Assembly: GCA_903939845.1 (NCBI GenBank) | Contig: CAJAIJ010000039.1 | Span: forward strand, 1 to 64,000 | Source: an uncultured Solirubrobacterales bacterium | GTDB taxonomy: Bacteria; Actinomycetota; Thermoleophilia; Solirubrobacterales; 70-9 | Reading direction: 5' to 3' | DNA: 64,000 nt | In this document: piece by piece, positions 37,592 to 44,608 of the stretch | How positions within the stretch are numbered: position 1 is the stretch's first letter | How the letters are laid out: each line of letters starts with the position of its first letter | The notes under the pieces: generated by a model | What the model saw: the letters and a program-made list of their open reading frames with translations, nothing else | The model's database searches: none | What the model was told of the DNA's origin: nothing | Program-made: the position numbers and the translations under genes

Positions 37592-38377
37592 ATGATCGAG
37601 GAGACCATGATCAGGTCGCTCCACGTCGAGACGATGGCGGCTGCGGACATGACCGAGGGCCACGATCACCGAACGCTCTTTCAGGCCTCGACGATCGCCG
37701 CCCTTCTCGAGGGCCGTTATGAGGGAGACGTGACCTTCGCCGAGCTGTCCCGGCAGGGCGACACCGGCATCGGCACCCTGAACGGACTCGACGGGGAGAT
37801 GATCGCGTTGGATGGGGAGTTCTTCAGGGCCGACGTCGATGGACGGATAAACGTGATTCCGCCCGAGGCGAAGACCCCCTTCGCCGTGGTCGTGGAGTTC
37901 GACCCCGACCGGAAGATGGATTTCGACACCCGCCTGGAGATGGATGAGGCATTGGAGACGCTCGATCCCGGTGGAGACGGCCCCGGGCCCATCGCCGCGA
38001 TCAGGATCGACGGTGAGTTCGAGAGGGTCGAGGCCCGTTCGGTCCCCCGCCAGGAAAGGCCCTACCGGCCACTGGCCGAGGTCGTCGAGAATCAGAACGT
38101 CTTCACCCTCGGGCCCTGCGAGGGAACCCTCGTCGGCTTCAGGTTCCCGGACTGGAGTGAGGGAATAGAGGTTGCGGGGTACCACTTCCACTTCATCGAC
38201 CGGGCCCGGGAGAGGGGAGGGCACGTGCTCGACTTCACTCTCGCCAGAGGGACTGCCAATCTCGAATCGAGTTCGGATCTAAGGGTCGAGCTGCCTCCCG
38301 GGGTCGAATTGGGTGGCGACGAGGTCGCTAGCCGGGTCCACGCCGAGATCGAGAAGGCCGAGCGAGGAAGGGACTGA
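37592..38377 (+). CDS. budA: Alpha-acetolactate decarboxylase
   Basis: 261 residues. It converts (S)-2-acetolactate to (R)-acetoin with a zinc ion. TLFQASTIAALLEGRYEGDVTF is the N-terminal motif, DTGIGTLNGLDGEMIALDG the first barrel, GTLVGFRFPDWSEGIEVAGY and HFHFIDRARERGGHVLDF hold the zinc-binding His residues (HFH and GGH), and a catalytic Glu is expected in the same region. In-frame ATGs at 37607 and 37634 are alternatives. No acetolactate synthase or butanediol dehydrogenase gene is nearby. Confidence 0.93.
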   Translation: MIEETMIRSLHVETMAAADMTEGHDHRTLFQASTIAALLEGRYEGDVTFAELSRQGDTGIGTLNGLDGEMIALDGEFFRADVDGRINVIPPEAKTPFAVVVEFDPDRKMDFDTRLEMDEALETLDPGGDGPGPIAAIRIDGEFERVEARSVPRQERPYRPLAEVVENQNVFTLGPCEGTLVGFRFPDWSEGIEVAGYHFHFIDRARERGGHVLDFTLARGTANLESSSDLRVELPPGVELGGDEVASRVHAEIEKAERGRD

Positions 38378-38385
38378 TCCGCCGC

Positions 38386-38411
38386 CAGGTCAGCCGCCGG
38401 CGGCTGACCTG
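38386..38411. terminator. 26-base perfect palindrome between convergent budA and phr
   Basis: CAGGTCAGCCGCC is followed at once by its reverse complement, giving 13 perfect base pairs. It starts just after the budA stop and covers the last codons of phr. There is no T-run. It may work as a bidirectional terminator or as a protein-binding site. Confidence 0.45.
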
Positions 38412-39853
38412 TAGCGCTCGACTGCGAAGCGGCGCTCTTCGGCGTGATCCACCACCGGTGCCGGGTAGTCCTCGCCGATCCTGCAACCCGACTCCTCCTG
38501 CTCCTGATCCGACATCAGCCAGGGCCTGAATACCTTCTTCCCGGGCACCTCGGCCAGCTCGGGGAGCCAGCGCTTTACATAGACGCTCTCGGGATCGAAC
38601 CGCTCGTGCTGGGTCATCGGGTTGAACATTCTCTGGAAGTAGGGGGCGGGGTCGGTCCCGACCGAAGTGACCCACTGCCAGCCGCCATTGTTCGAGGCCA
38701 TGTCGCCGTCGATCAACCTCTCCATGAACCACTTCTCGCCTTCGCGCCAATCGATGTGGAGATCCTTGGTCAGGAAGGACGCGACGACCATGCGGACCCG
38801 GTTGTGCATCCAGCCATCGGCCAGCAGCTCCCGCATGCCGGCGTCCACCAGGGGGTAGCCCGTCCGGCCCTGCTTCCAGGCCTCCAGCAGGTCGTCATCC
38901 GACTGCCAGTCGAGCGTCCCGCGATAACGCTCCTGGAATTCCTCCCGAACGACGTTCGGGAAGTTCTCGATCACGGCCGCATAGAACTCTCGCCAGGCCA
39001 GCTCGGACCTGAAGACCCTCGGACCGTTGCCTGGCCTGATCCCGAGCTTCTGCTCGAGCTCCAGAGGCGAGACGCATCCCCACCTCATGTACGGGGAGAG
39101 CCTCGAGGAGCCCCCGGAGGGGAGATTCCTCACGTCGGAATAGCTCGAGAGGCCGCCGTTCAGGTAGTCCCTGGCGGCGTCTCTGGCTGCCGTCTCTCCC
39201 GGTTCGAATGACGTTTCGCCCACCACCGGCTCCAGGCCGAGCTCGGTCAGAGTCGGCATCTCACCGGGCTCGAGGCCGCCGACCGAGACCAGAGCATCGG
39301 GTGGCTCACAGAGATCCCTCCGTTCGACCTTCTGCCACGCCTTCGCGAAGGGCGAGTAGACGGTGTAGGGCGAACCCTTGCCGGACCGGATGGCTCCGGG
39401 GTCGTCGACGATGTAGCTGCCCGGGTGGATCTCCACGGCGATCCCTTCGGCCTCTAGTGCCGAGCGGACGGCCCGGTCTCGCCCCCTCGCCCATGGGGAG
39501 ACGTCATCGGTCCAGTGGACGACCCGGGCATCGGCTTCACTGGCCAGTGCGGGAAGGACCTCGGCCGGATCGCCCCGGCGGATGAACAGGTCGGCCCCGA
39601 GTTCCCTCAAGTGCGACCTCAGCTCGGCCAGGCAGCCGAGCATGAACTCGACCCGGCGCGGTGATGGGAACCTCCCTTTCGAGATCAGTCGATCGTCGAA
39701 GACGAAGCAGGGCAGTATCGAGTCGAACTCAGCCGCCCTGGCCAGGGCCGGCAGGTCGTGGGTCCTGAGATCCCGCCTGAACCAGAGGATCGCGGTGCCG
39801 TCGGCCGCGAGTGCCTCTCGATCTTTCCGGTCGGCTCGCTGGCTCGCCTCCAT
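38390..39853 (-). CDS. phr: Deoxyribodipyrimidine photolyase
   Basis: 487 residues from ATG 39853; the frame is open 59 codons upstream but the photolyase domain starts at ILWFRRDLRTHD, near residue 22. The N-terminal antenna-binding Rossmann domain runs to about 140. The FAD domain has SRLSPYMRWGCVSPLEL, ELAWREFYAAV, MRELLADGWMHNRVRMVVASFLTKDL and DGDMASNNGGWQWVTSVGTD (cyclobutane dimer and FAD contacts). It repairs UV dimers with blue light. Placed 0.9 kb from lexA but with no SOS box of its own seen. Confidence 0.94.
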   Translation of the reverse strand: MEASQRADRKDREALAADGTAILWFRRDLRTHDLPALARAAEFDSILPCFVFDDRLISKGRFPSPRRVEFMLGCLAELRSHLRELGADLFIRRGDPAEVLPALASEADARVVHWTDDVSPWARGRDRAVRSALEAEGIAVEIHPGSYIVDDPGAIRSGKGSPYTVYSPFAKAWQKVERRDLCEPPDALVSVGGLEPGEMPTLTELGLEPVVGETSFEPGETAARDAARDYLNGGLSSYSDVRNLPSGGSSRLSPYMRWGCVSPLELEQKLGIRPGNGPRVFRSELAWREFYAAVIENFPNVVREEFQERYRGTLDWQSDDDLLEAWKQGRTGYPLVDAGMRELLADGWMHNRVRMVVASFLTKDLHIDWREGEKWFMERLIDGDMASNNGGWQWVTSVGTDPAPYFQRMFNPMTQHERFDPESVYVKRWLPELAEVPGKKVFRPWLMSDQEQEESGCRIGEDYPAPVVDHAEERRFAVERYRSAAGG

Positions 39854-40005
39854 CGATCGATTATTCCAGCCATCAGGGGCCACTGCCGACGGCTCCGACC
39901 CGATCACTGCATTCGAGATGGTCGTCCTCGACCTTCCATAGTGTTGCGGTTCGTGAACTTCGAACTGAGGGTTTGGGTGATTCGCCCAATCGAAAGGAAG
40001 ACCAG

Positions 40006-40446
40006 ATGGACAACAAGCTGATCGCTGCACTCGTCATCGCGGTAATCGGGGTCGGAACCGGAATCGTCGGAATCGTCATGGCCAATGACGCCAAGAACCA
40101 GAATGAAAAGACGCAGAAGGCGCTCAAGGTCGCCATCGCATCCGAGAACCGGGGAGTCGCTGCCCAGGAGGCTCAGGCCGCCAAGGGCCTGAACAAGCTC
40201 GGCAGGCAGATCGAGGGCGAGGCGAGCAAGGCCAACAAGCAGGTCGAGGGTGAGGTTGCGACGGCCGAGCAGCAGATCAAGTCCGAGGGGCAGAAGAGCA
40301 CCAGTCAGCTCGGCTCGCTCCAGAGCTCAGTCAACTCCCTGAGCGACCAGCTCTCCAGCTTCGAGGCCAGCCAGAAGGCGACCAATCAGAAGATCAACGC
40401 CCGGATCACGGCCCTGACCCAGCGGGTCAATGCCATGGGCGGCTGA
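40006..40446 (+). CDS. Membrane-anchored coiled-coil protein (second of two)
   Basis: 146 residues. N-terminal MDNK, one helix rich in Gly and Val (LVIAVIGVGTGIVGIVMA, about 8-25), then Gln/Ser/Lys-rich coiled coil (GRQIEGEASKANKQVEGEVA; VNSLSDQLSSFEASQKA), ending in AMGG. Almost no hydrophobic core outside the heptads. AGGAAG lies five bases before the ATG. Same architecture as the protein at 37102, with low sequence identity. No family recognised; a cell-envelope spacer or filament role is only a guess. Confidence 0.75.
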   Translation: MDNKLIAALVIAVIGVGTGIVGIVMANDAKNQNEKTQKALKVAIASENRGVAAQEAQAAKGLNKLGRQIEGEASKANKQVEGEVATAEQQIKSEGQKSTSQLGSLQSSVNSLSDQLSSFEASQKATNQKINARITALTQRVNAMGG

Positions 40447-40477
40447 TCGCGGCCTCCAAGACGGTTTAGCAGCAACG

Positions 40478-40508
40478 AGGAAAGGCCCGGCAAGTCCGGG
40501 CTTTTCCT
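40478..40508. terminator. Bidirectional intrinsic terminator
   Basis: AGGAAAGGCCCGG / TCCGGGCTTTTCCT forms a 12 to 13-bp stem with a short loop, GC in the centre and A/T-rich ends. It serves the coiled-coil gene on the plus strand and tRNA-Leu on the minus strand, whose 3' end is 2 bases away. Confidence 0.85.
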
Positions 40509-40509
40509 A

Positions 40510-40593
40510 TGCGGCTGAGAGGAGTCGAACCTCCACGTCCCAAGGGACACAAGCCCCTCAAGCTTGCGCGTCTACCAATTCCGCCACAGCCGC
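40510..40593 (-). tRNA. tRNA-Leu (GAG)
   Basis: 84 bases, with the long variable arm (GTCCCTTGGGAC) of a class II tRNA. The acceptor stem is GCGGCTG/CAGCCGC, the anticodon stem CAAGC/GCTTG with loop TTGAGGG (anticodon GAG, codons CTC/CTT), and the T arm GAGGTTCGACTCCTC. CCA is not encoded. Confidence 0.95.
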
Positions 40594-40708
40594 CGGCAGG
40601 GGCGCCCGATTCTAGGGAAATACCGGCCCCGGGCGCTCCCCCGCCCTTGACAGACGGGATGCCGTCAGGAGGAATCGGACAGGTCCGTCCGAACCTTCCC
40701 CTAGATTA

Positions 40709-40722
40709 CGAACATAAGTTCG
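40709..40722 (+). promoter_or_regulatory. LexA-binding SOS box
   Basis: CGAACATAAGTTCG is a perfect palindrome of the Gram-positive/actinobacterial SOS box type (CGAACNNNNGTTCG), located 65 bases before the lexA ATG. TAGATT (40702-40707) beside it may be the -10, so LexA would block its own promoter. A TTGACA at 40647-40652 is too far upstream to pair with it. Confidence 0.9.
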
Positions 40723-40787
40723 CCCTACGGATCCGGACCGGGCGGCCCAAAAGAAAGTGGGCTTCGGACCGGGGGAAAGGCAGGCAA

Positions 40788-41423
40788 ATGGTCGATCTGA
40801 CCAAGAGACAAAAAGAGATCTTCGAATACATCGGCAAGTACGCCGACAAAATGGGCTATCCGCCGACGGTCCGGGAGATCGGCAAGGCGGTCGGGCTCCA
40901 TTCGTCATCCACGGTCCACGTCCATCTCGCCAATCTCGAGAAGGCCGGCGTTCTCAGGCGGGATCCCAGCAAGCCGCGGGCGATCGAGATCCTGGTCGAG
41001 AAGGCCCGCAGCGCGAAGGACGCGGTCGACTCGGTTCTGCCGGGATCCGGTGGTGGGGGACTGCCTCTGCTCGGTCGGGTTTCGGCCGGCCCGGGAATCC
41101 TTGCCGAAGAGAACGTCGAGGACTACGTAGAGGTTCCGGAGATGATCGGTGGCCGCGACGGTGACTACGTCCTCGAGGTCAGGGGCGAGAGCATGAAGAA
41201 CGCCGGCATCATGGACGGAGACTGGGTCGTTGTCCGACCGGCCGAAGATGCCGATGACGGGCAGATCGTCGTCGCACTCCTGGAGGACGAAGCTACCGTG
41301 AAGCGGATCTATCGCGAGGAGGATCACCTCCGCCTCCAGCCCGAGAACGAAGAGATGGAGCCGATCCGCACGACCGATGCCGAGCTGCTCGGTCGCGTCA
41401 TCGGAGTGATGAGAAAGGTCTGA
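40788..41423 (+). CDS. lexA: LexA repressor
   Basis: 211 residues. Winged-helix DNA-binding domain (LTKRQKEIFEYIGKYADKMG, then TVREIGKAVGLHSSSTVHVHL, residues 4-65). The self-cleavage site is Ala100-Gly101 in RVSAGPGIL. The latent protease has GESMKN (Ser135) and EATVKRIY (Lys172). It represses DNA-damage genes until RecA filaments trigger cleavage. ATG 40788 is used because the family starts a few residues before LTKRQ. Confidence 0.97.
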   Translation: MVDLTKRQKEIFEYIGKYADKMGYPPTVREIGKAVGLHSSSTVHVHLANLEKAGVLRRDPSKPRAIEILVEKARSAKDAVDSVLPGSGGGGLPLLGRVSAGPGILAEENVEDYVEVPEMIGGRDGDYVLEVRGESMKNAGIMDGDWVVVRPAEDADDGQIVVALLEDEATVKRIYREEDHLRLQPENEEMEPIRTTDAELLGRVIGVMRKV

Positions 41424-41486
41424 GCGGTCTCCCCAGGCCCGGTCTTGCTCGGCGATCGAGATAACGGTCGCCCTTCCCTGAGCGCG

Positions 41487-41492
41487 TATCAT
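41487..41492 (+). promoter_or_regulatory. -10 element for rnpB
   Basis: TATCAT lies seven bases before the first base of the mature RNase P RNA. No convincing -35 is seen. Confidence 0.45.
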
Positions 41493-41499
41493 TGCCTTT

Positions 41500-41876
41500 G
41501 CGGGTCGGACGGCTGCGGGGGGAGAGAAAACCCTTCGAGGAAAGTCCGGACACCGTAGGGCAAGGACGGTGGGTAACGCCCACCCGGGGAAACCCGCGGG
41601 AAAGTGCCACAGAAATACACGGCCGATGGCGCGGCCTCACGTGAGTCGCGTACAGGCAAAGGTGAAAAGGTGCGGTAAGAGCGCACCGGCGTCGCGGTGA
41701 CGCGGCGGCCAGGTAAACCCCGTCCGGTGCAAGGCCAAACAGGATCGCTGACCCGGCCCGGCGAGATCCAGGTAGGCCGCAGGAAGTCCGGTTTCGACCG
41801 GACCCCGTCCTTTTCCGTTCAGGGAAGGGGCGAGATGGATTGTCGTCCAAGACAGGATCCGGCTTACAGACCCGCT
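41500..41876 (+). ncRNA. rnpB: RNase P RNA, bacterial type A
   Basis: About 377 bases. The 5' end GCGGGTCGGACGGCTGC pairs with the 3' end GACCCGC (P1). GAGGAAAGTCCGGAC is the invariant CR-I region. CAGGTAAACCCC-type and ACAGAAATACACG segments and the 3' AGGATCCGGCTTACAGACCCGC (CR-V) are all diagnostic. It processes tRNA 5' ends. A strong terminator follows at once. Confidence 0.95.
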
Positions 41877-41878
41877 AA

Positions 41879-41905
41879 GGAAAAGGCCCCTCGGGGCCTT
41901 TTCTA
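41879..41905 (+). terminator. Intrinsic terminator of rnpB
   Basis: AAAAGGCCCC-TC-GGGGCCTTTT gives a 10-bp stem with a two-base loop and a TTTT followed by CTATTT. Confidence 0.9.
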
Positions 41906-41937
41906 TTTGGACACACCGATCGGAAGTCCAATAAGGG

Positions 41938-41967
41938 TTGCTAACGATTGTGAGTTCTTGCTAATCT
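41938..41967 (+). promoter_or_regulatory. Promoter ahead of the c-di-AMP riboswitch
   Basis: TTGCTA (41938-41943) and TAATCT (41962-41967) are separated by 18 bases in a locally A/T-rich stretch. Transcription would start near 41974, at the 5' side of the riboswitch. Confidence 0.55.
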
Positions 41968-41977
41968 TGTCCGAGTT

Positions 41978-42125
41978 GATGCCTAATCCCCGAGACAGGA
42001 TCGAGGGGAGCGGGGGACCCGATGGGATCGATCCCCGGGGCGAATCACTGGCAGTGACTCTCCAGTCCGCGCCAGGTAGCGCTTTCTTTCGGCGCGAGCC
42101 CGACAGCTAACTCCGCAGGCAATTG
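41978..42125 (+). ncRNA. Cyclic di-AMP riboswitch (ydaO/yuaA type)
   Basis: The conserved core blocks occur in the right order: GAGCGGGGGACCC, then CGGGGCGAATC, AGGTAGCGC, and CCCGACAGCTAACTCCGCAGGC. They match the B. subtilis ydaO aptamer blocks (GAGCGGGGGACCC, GGGGTGAATC, AGGTAGGGC, CCGTCAGCTAACCTCG). The aptamer ends about nine bases before the ATG of an RlpA-like wall protein. In actinobacteria this class usually turns wall-hydrolase genes off when c-di-AMP is high. No separate terminator hairpin is evident, so control may be at translation or by occlusion of the start. Confidence 0.93.
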
Positions 42126-42133
42126 AGAGAACG

Positions 42134-42847
42134 ATGAACTGCGTCCGAAACCAATCCTCGAGTGCCGTTGCGCTGAACCGGCGCGGATCGGCCCGCCTGT
42201 TGTTCGCTGCTGCACTCTGCCTGGCCCTCTCCCTTTCGCTGGTCGGAGTCGATCCGATCGATCGCGCCGAGGGGTCGGTTTCCTATCGCCAGGGCGGGGT
42301 GAACATCGCGGCCGAGGCCGGCCGCCTCTCGAAGGCTCCTCGCTTCGGGCACCGCGTGTTGCAGGTCGGCATGGCCGGCCGTGACGTCGGCGTGCTCCGC
42401 ACCATGGTCGGCTCGAAGACGATCCTCTCGGGCAGGTCGCTGCTGGGTCCGGCACCAATCTTCGATACATCCACCGAGCGGGCGGTCCGGAGGTTCCAGA
42501 GGAGGGCAGGGATGGCTCCCTCCGGTGTGGTCACGCGAAAGACCGCGGATCTCCTCAAGGCCGAGATGAAGAGGGCCGGGGCATCCTGGTATGGACCGGG
42601 CTTCTATGGCAACCGGACCGCGTGTGGACAGAAGTTGCGGGAGTCGACCGTTGGCGTGGCACACAAGACCCTGCCATGTGGAAGCAAAGTCCTGATCGGC
42701 TACAAGGGAAGGTTTCTTCTCACCCGGGTGATCGACCGTGGCCCCTTCATTGCCGGGCGATCCTGGGACCTGACCAACGGCGCCCGCCTCTCTCTCGGCT
42801 ATCAGGGCATCGATCCGGTCAGGTACCTGGTCGCAGGCAACCGGTAA
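42134..42847 (+). CDS. Secreted peptidoglycan-binding/RlpA-like barrel protein
   Basis: 237 residues. A signal peptide (about 20-45) is followed by a peptidoglycan-binding-1-like helical domain (RDVGVLRTMVGSKTIL; ERAVRRFQRRAGMAPSGVV, about 75-135) and a double-psi beta barrel of RlpA type (SWYGPGFYGNRTACGQKL, HKTLPCGSKVLI, RVIDRGPFIAGRSWDLTNGA). The Asp of VIDRGPF is the expected catalytic acid of lytic transglycosylases of this fold. It likely acts in wall remodelling and is controlled by the c-di-AMP riboswitch upstream. Confidence 0.9.
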   Translation: MNCVRNQSSSAVALNRRGSARLLFAAALCLALSLSLVGVDPIDRAEGSVSYRQGGVNIAAEAGRLSKAPRFGHRVLQVGMAGRDVGVLRTMVGSKTILSGRSLLGPAPIFDTSTERAVRRFQRRAGMAPSGVVTRKTADLLKAEMKRAGASWYGPGFYGNRTACGQKLRESTVGVAHKTLPCGSKVLIGYKGRFLLTRVIDRGPFIAGRSWDLTNGARLSLGYQGIDPVRYLVAGNR

Positions 42848-42994
42848 GTATCTCCCGAACGGCCGGCTCTGCCGGTGGATATCCTCAATGGACGTGACCG
42901 CTCCGGTCTGGACGGTGGCGTGTTGGGTAATTGAAGATGTGGATTCGGGCTTCGATCCGAAACGGGCACCAGAAGACAGGAGACGAGATTCGAG

Positions 42995-43723
42995 ATGGGC
43001 AACAAGACCGTAAATCGCAGCACCGGGATCGGATTCCCGATGTTCGCAGTCGCAGCGTTCCTGCTGATCGCAGGACTGACCGTCCTGGCGGGGAGCGTTC
43101 GTGACGGAGCCGGAGCAGCCGAACGCTCGATCAAGACCGTGACCCTCGGAGGCGGCGGTTCACTGCCCGATCCGGCCTGCCCCGTCAACTGTCAGGTAGT
43201 CGCATCGGTGAATGGGTTCCAGACCCAGAACCCGACCGGAGGCGGACCTTTCTATGTGCCCTTCGACGGCAAGATCAAGAACTTCCGCCTCTTCCTCGGC
43301 AAGCCGACCTCGAGCGATCGCAGCAAGCTGAACGATCGCTTCGGTGGGCCACCGCAGGCCGCCGTGACCGTTCTCAAGAAGGTCAAGGTCAACGGCAAGG
43401 AGAAGTTCCGCCTGCTCAGGAAGAGCCCGGTCGAGAACCTCGGGTCCGAACTCGGAACGGTCGCCACCTTCGCCCTGTCCAAGCCGCTGAACGTCCGGAA
43501 GGGCAACATCGTGGCGCTGGCAGTCCCGACCTGGGCCCCGGCCTTTGCCGCTGGCCTCAACACGGGCCTGAACCGTTGGCGGGCAAGCCGTCCTGGCGGC
43601 AAGTGTTCGGTTGCCTTCGTCGATCAGGCGAGCCCTCAGCTCAAGGTGGACAGCGAGCGGGTCTACGGCTGCACCTTCGCAGGCAGCCGCCTGCTCTACA
43701 CGGTCACCATAACCAGCGGCTGA
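42995..43723 (+). CDS. Secreted protein of unknown function
   Basis: 242 residues. An N-terminal helix (PMFAVAAFLLIAGLTVLAG, about 19-37) with an AGAAERS cleavage-like site. The mature part is predicted to be beta-rich, with PACPVNCQVVASVNGFQ, GPFYVPFDGKIKNFRLFLGKP and RVYGCTFAGSRLLYTVTITSG. Four Cys could form two disulfides. No known domain was recognised. CAGGAGACGAG before the ATG is a fair ribosome-binding site. A strong terminator follows. Confidence 0.75.
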   Translation: MGNKTVNRSTGIGFPMFAVAAFLLIAGLTVLAGSVRDGAGAAERSIKTVTLGGGGSLPDPACPVNCQVVASVNGFQTQNPTGGGPFYVPFDGKIKNFRLFLGKPTSSDRSKLNDRFGGPPQAAVTVLKKVKVNGKEKFRLLRKSPVENLGSELGTVATFALSKPLNVRKGNIVALAVPTWAPAFAAGLNTGLNRWRASRPGGKCSVAFVDQASPQLKVDSERVYGCTFAGSRLLYTVTITSG

Positions 43724-43775
43724 TGAGGCAAGGGGCACCCTGCCCCGCCCGGATGGCGAACCGGAAATCGAATTG

Positions 43776-43805
43776 AAAAAGCGGCCCCTCACGGGGCCGC
43801 TTTTT
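43776..43805. terminator. Strong bidirectional intrinsic terminator
   Basis: AAAAAGCGGCCCC-TCAC-GGGGCCGCTTTTT gives a perfect 13-bp stem. It separates the secreted-protein gene (plus) from the AhpD-fold gene (minus) and works in both directions. Confidence 0.92.
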
Positions 43806-43840
43806 CGTCTGACTTAGTTCCTGACCCGGTCCGGGAGGGT

Positions 43841-44416
43841 TCAGGCTGCGTCGGGCAGGACCTTCGGGGTGCCCTGGTCCTTGGGAAGGGCCGCAGCTGC
43901 GGCCATCAGACTCTGGAACTCACCCATGGCCACATGTGCGAGGGCTTCGAGGATCTCCTCGTCGGTCCAGCCCGCCTCTCTGGCCTCCTCATGGAGGTAG
44001 ATCGGGGGTGCTCCTTCGGCTTCGAGGGCCGCCTTGAGGTAGATCAGAAGGGCCTCTTCCTTCGGGTCGTCCGAACCGAAGCTCCTGGCCTTCGAGACTT
44101 CGTCGAGTCCGAGCCCGGCCGCCCTTGCCGTTTTGGCGTATTGCGCCACGCTGTAGTCGTCACCTCGGTGTTCGGCTACCGCGAGGGCAATCCTCTGCCG
44201 GGTTGCCACGGGCAACTCGCCCTTCTGTAGCTCCACCCTCATTCGGGTGTAGGCGCGAAGCACCGCCGGCGAACCCGCCAGGACGCCGACCAGCTTGTTG
44301 ACGGAGCGACCCTTCATCTGAATGCTCTTGAGGATCTGGGCGCTCGGGTCGGGAGCGGTCAATTCATCGTGTATGTGGAAACGACTGACCTCGGTCTTCA
44401 CCGTCATGGTCTTCAC
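43841..44416 (-). CDS. AhpD-fold (carboxymuconolactone decarboxylase-like) protein without cysteines
   Basis: 191 residues. The helical AhpD/CMD fold is suggested by VATRQRIALAVAEHRGDDYSVAQYAKTARAAGL and by TDEEILEALAHVAMGEFQSLM. In peroxidase-type members the middle reads CxYCxxAH; here it is GDDYSVAQYA (residues 85-94), so both Cys and the His are replaced, and the protein contains no Cys at all. Peroxidase activity is therefore unlikely. Divergent from glnA across an A/T-rich region with repeats. Confidence 0.8.
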   Translation of the reverse strand: MKTMTVKTEVSRFHIHDELTAPDPSAQILKSIQMKGRSVNKLVGVLAGSPAVLRAYTRMRVELQKGELPVATRQRIALAVAEHRGDDYSVAQYAKTARAAGLGLDEVSKARSFGSDDPKEEALLIYLKAALEAEGAPPIYLHEEAREAGWTDEEILEALAHVAMGEFQSLMAAAAALPKDQGTPKVLPDAA

Positions 44417-44492
44417 CTTTTCTTTCGAGCCCTGCTCGGAAAATGTCTTTACTTGCCGTTTAGGCTGCCATTACTTTACTTTTAGCACCCTT

Positions 44493-44507
44493 CTTACGGT
44501 AGGTAAG
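44493..44507. promoter_or_regulatory. Palindrome CTTAC-N5-GTAAG in the divergent AhpD/glnA region
   Basis: A perfect 5+5+5 inverted repeat in the only A/T-rich stretch nearby (44440-44515). Further TTAC copies lie close by (TTTACTTG, ATTACTTTACTTTT). It looks like an operator for one or both divergent genes. The regulator is unknown; similarity to nitrogen-regulator (GlnR) boxes is weak. The 192-base region holds no gene. Confidence 0.4.
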
Positions 44508-44608
44508 TTATACACGCTCCCCGGGCGGATCTCAACCCCGTTGCCGTATCTTTCACGAACCTTGAACTTCCCCCGGGAAACCTGCACTCTCGCTTCGGAA
44601 CGGGTCTG

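Noticed and set aside
40647-40652. TTGACA as the lexA -35
   Set aside because: No -10 lies 16-18 bases downstream (AGGAAT), and the TAGATT beside the SOS box is about 50 bases away.
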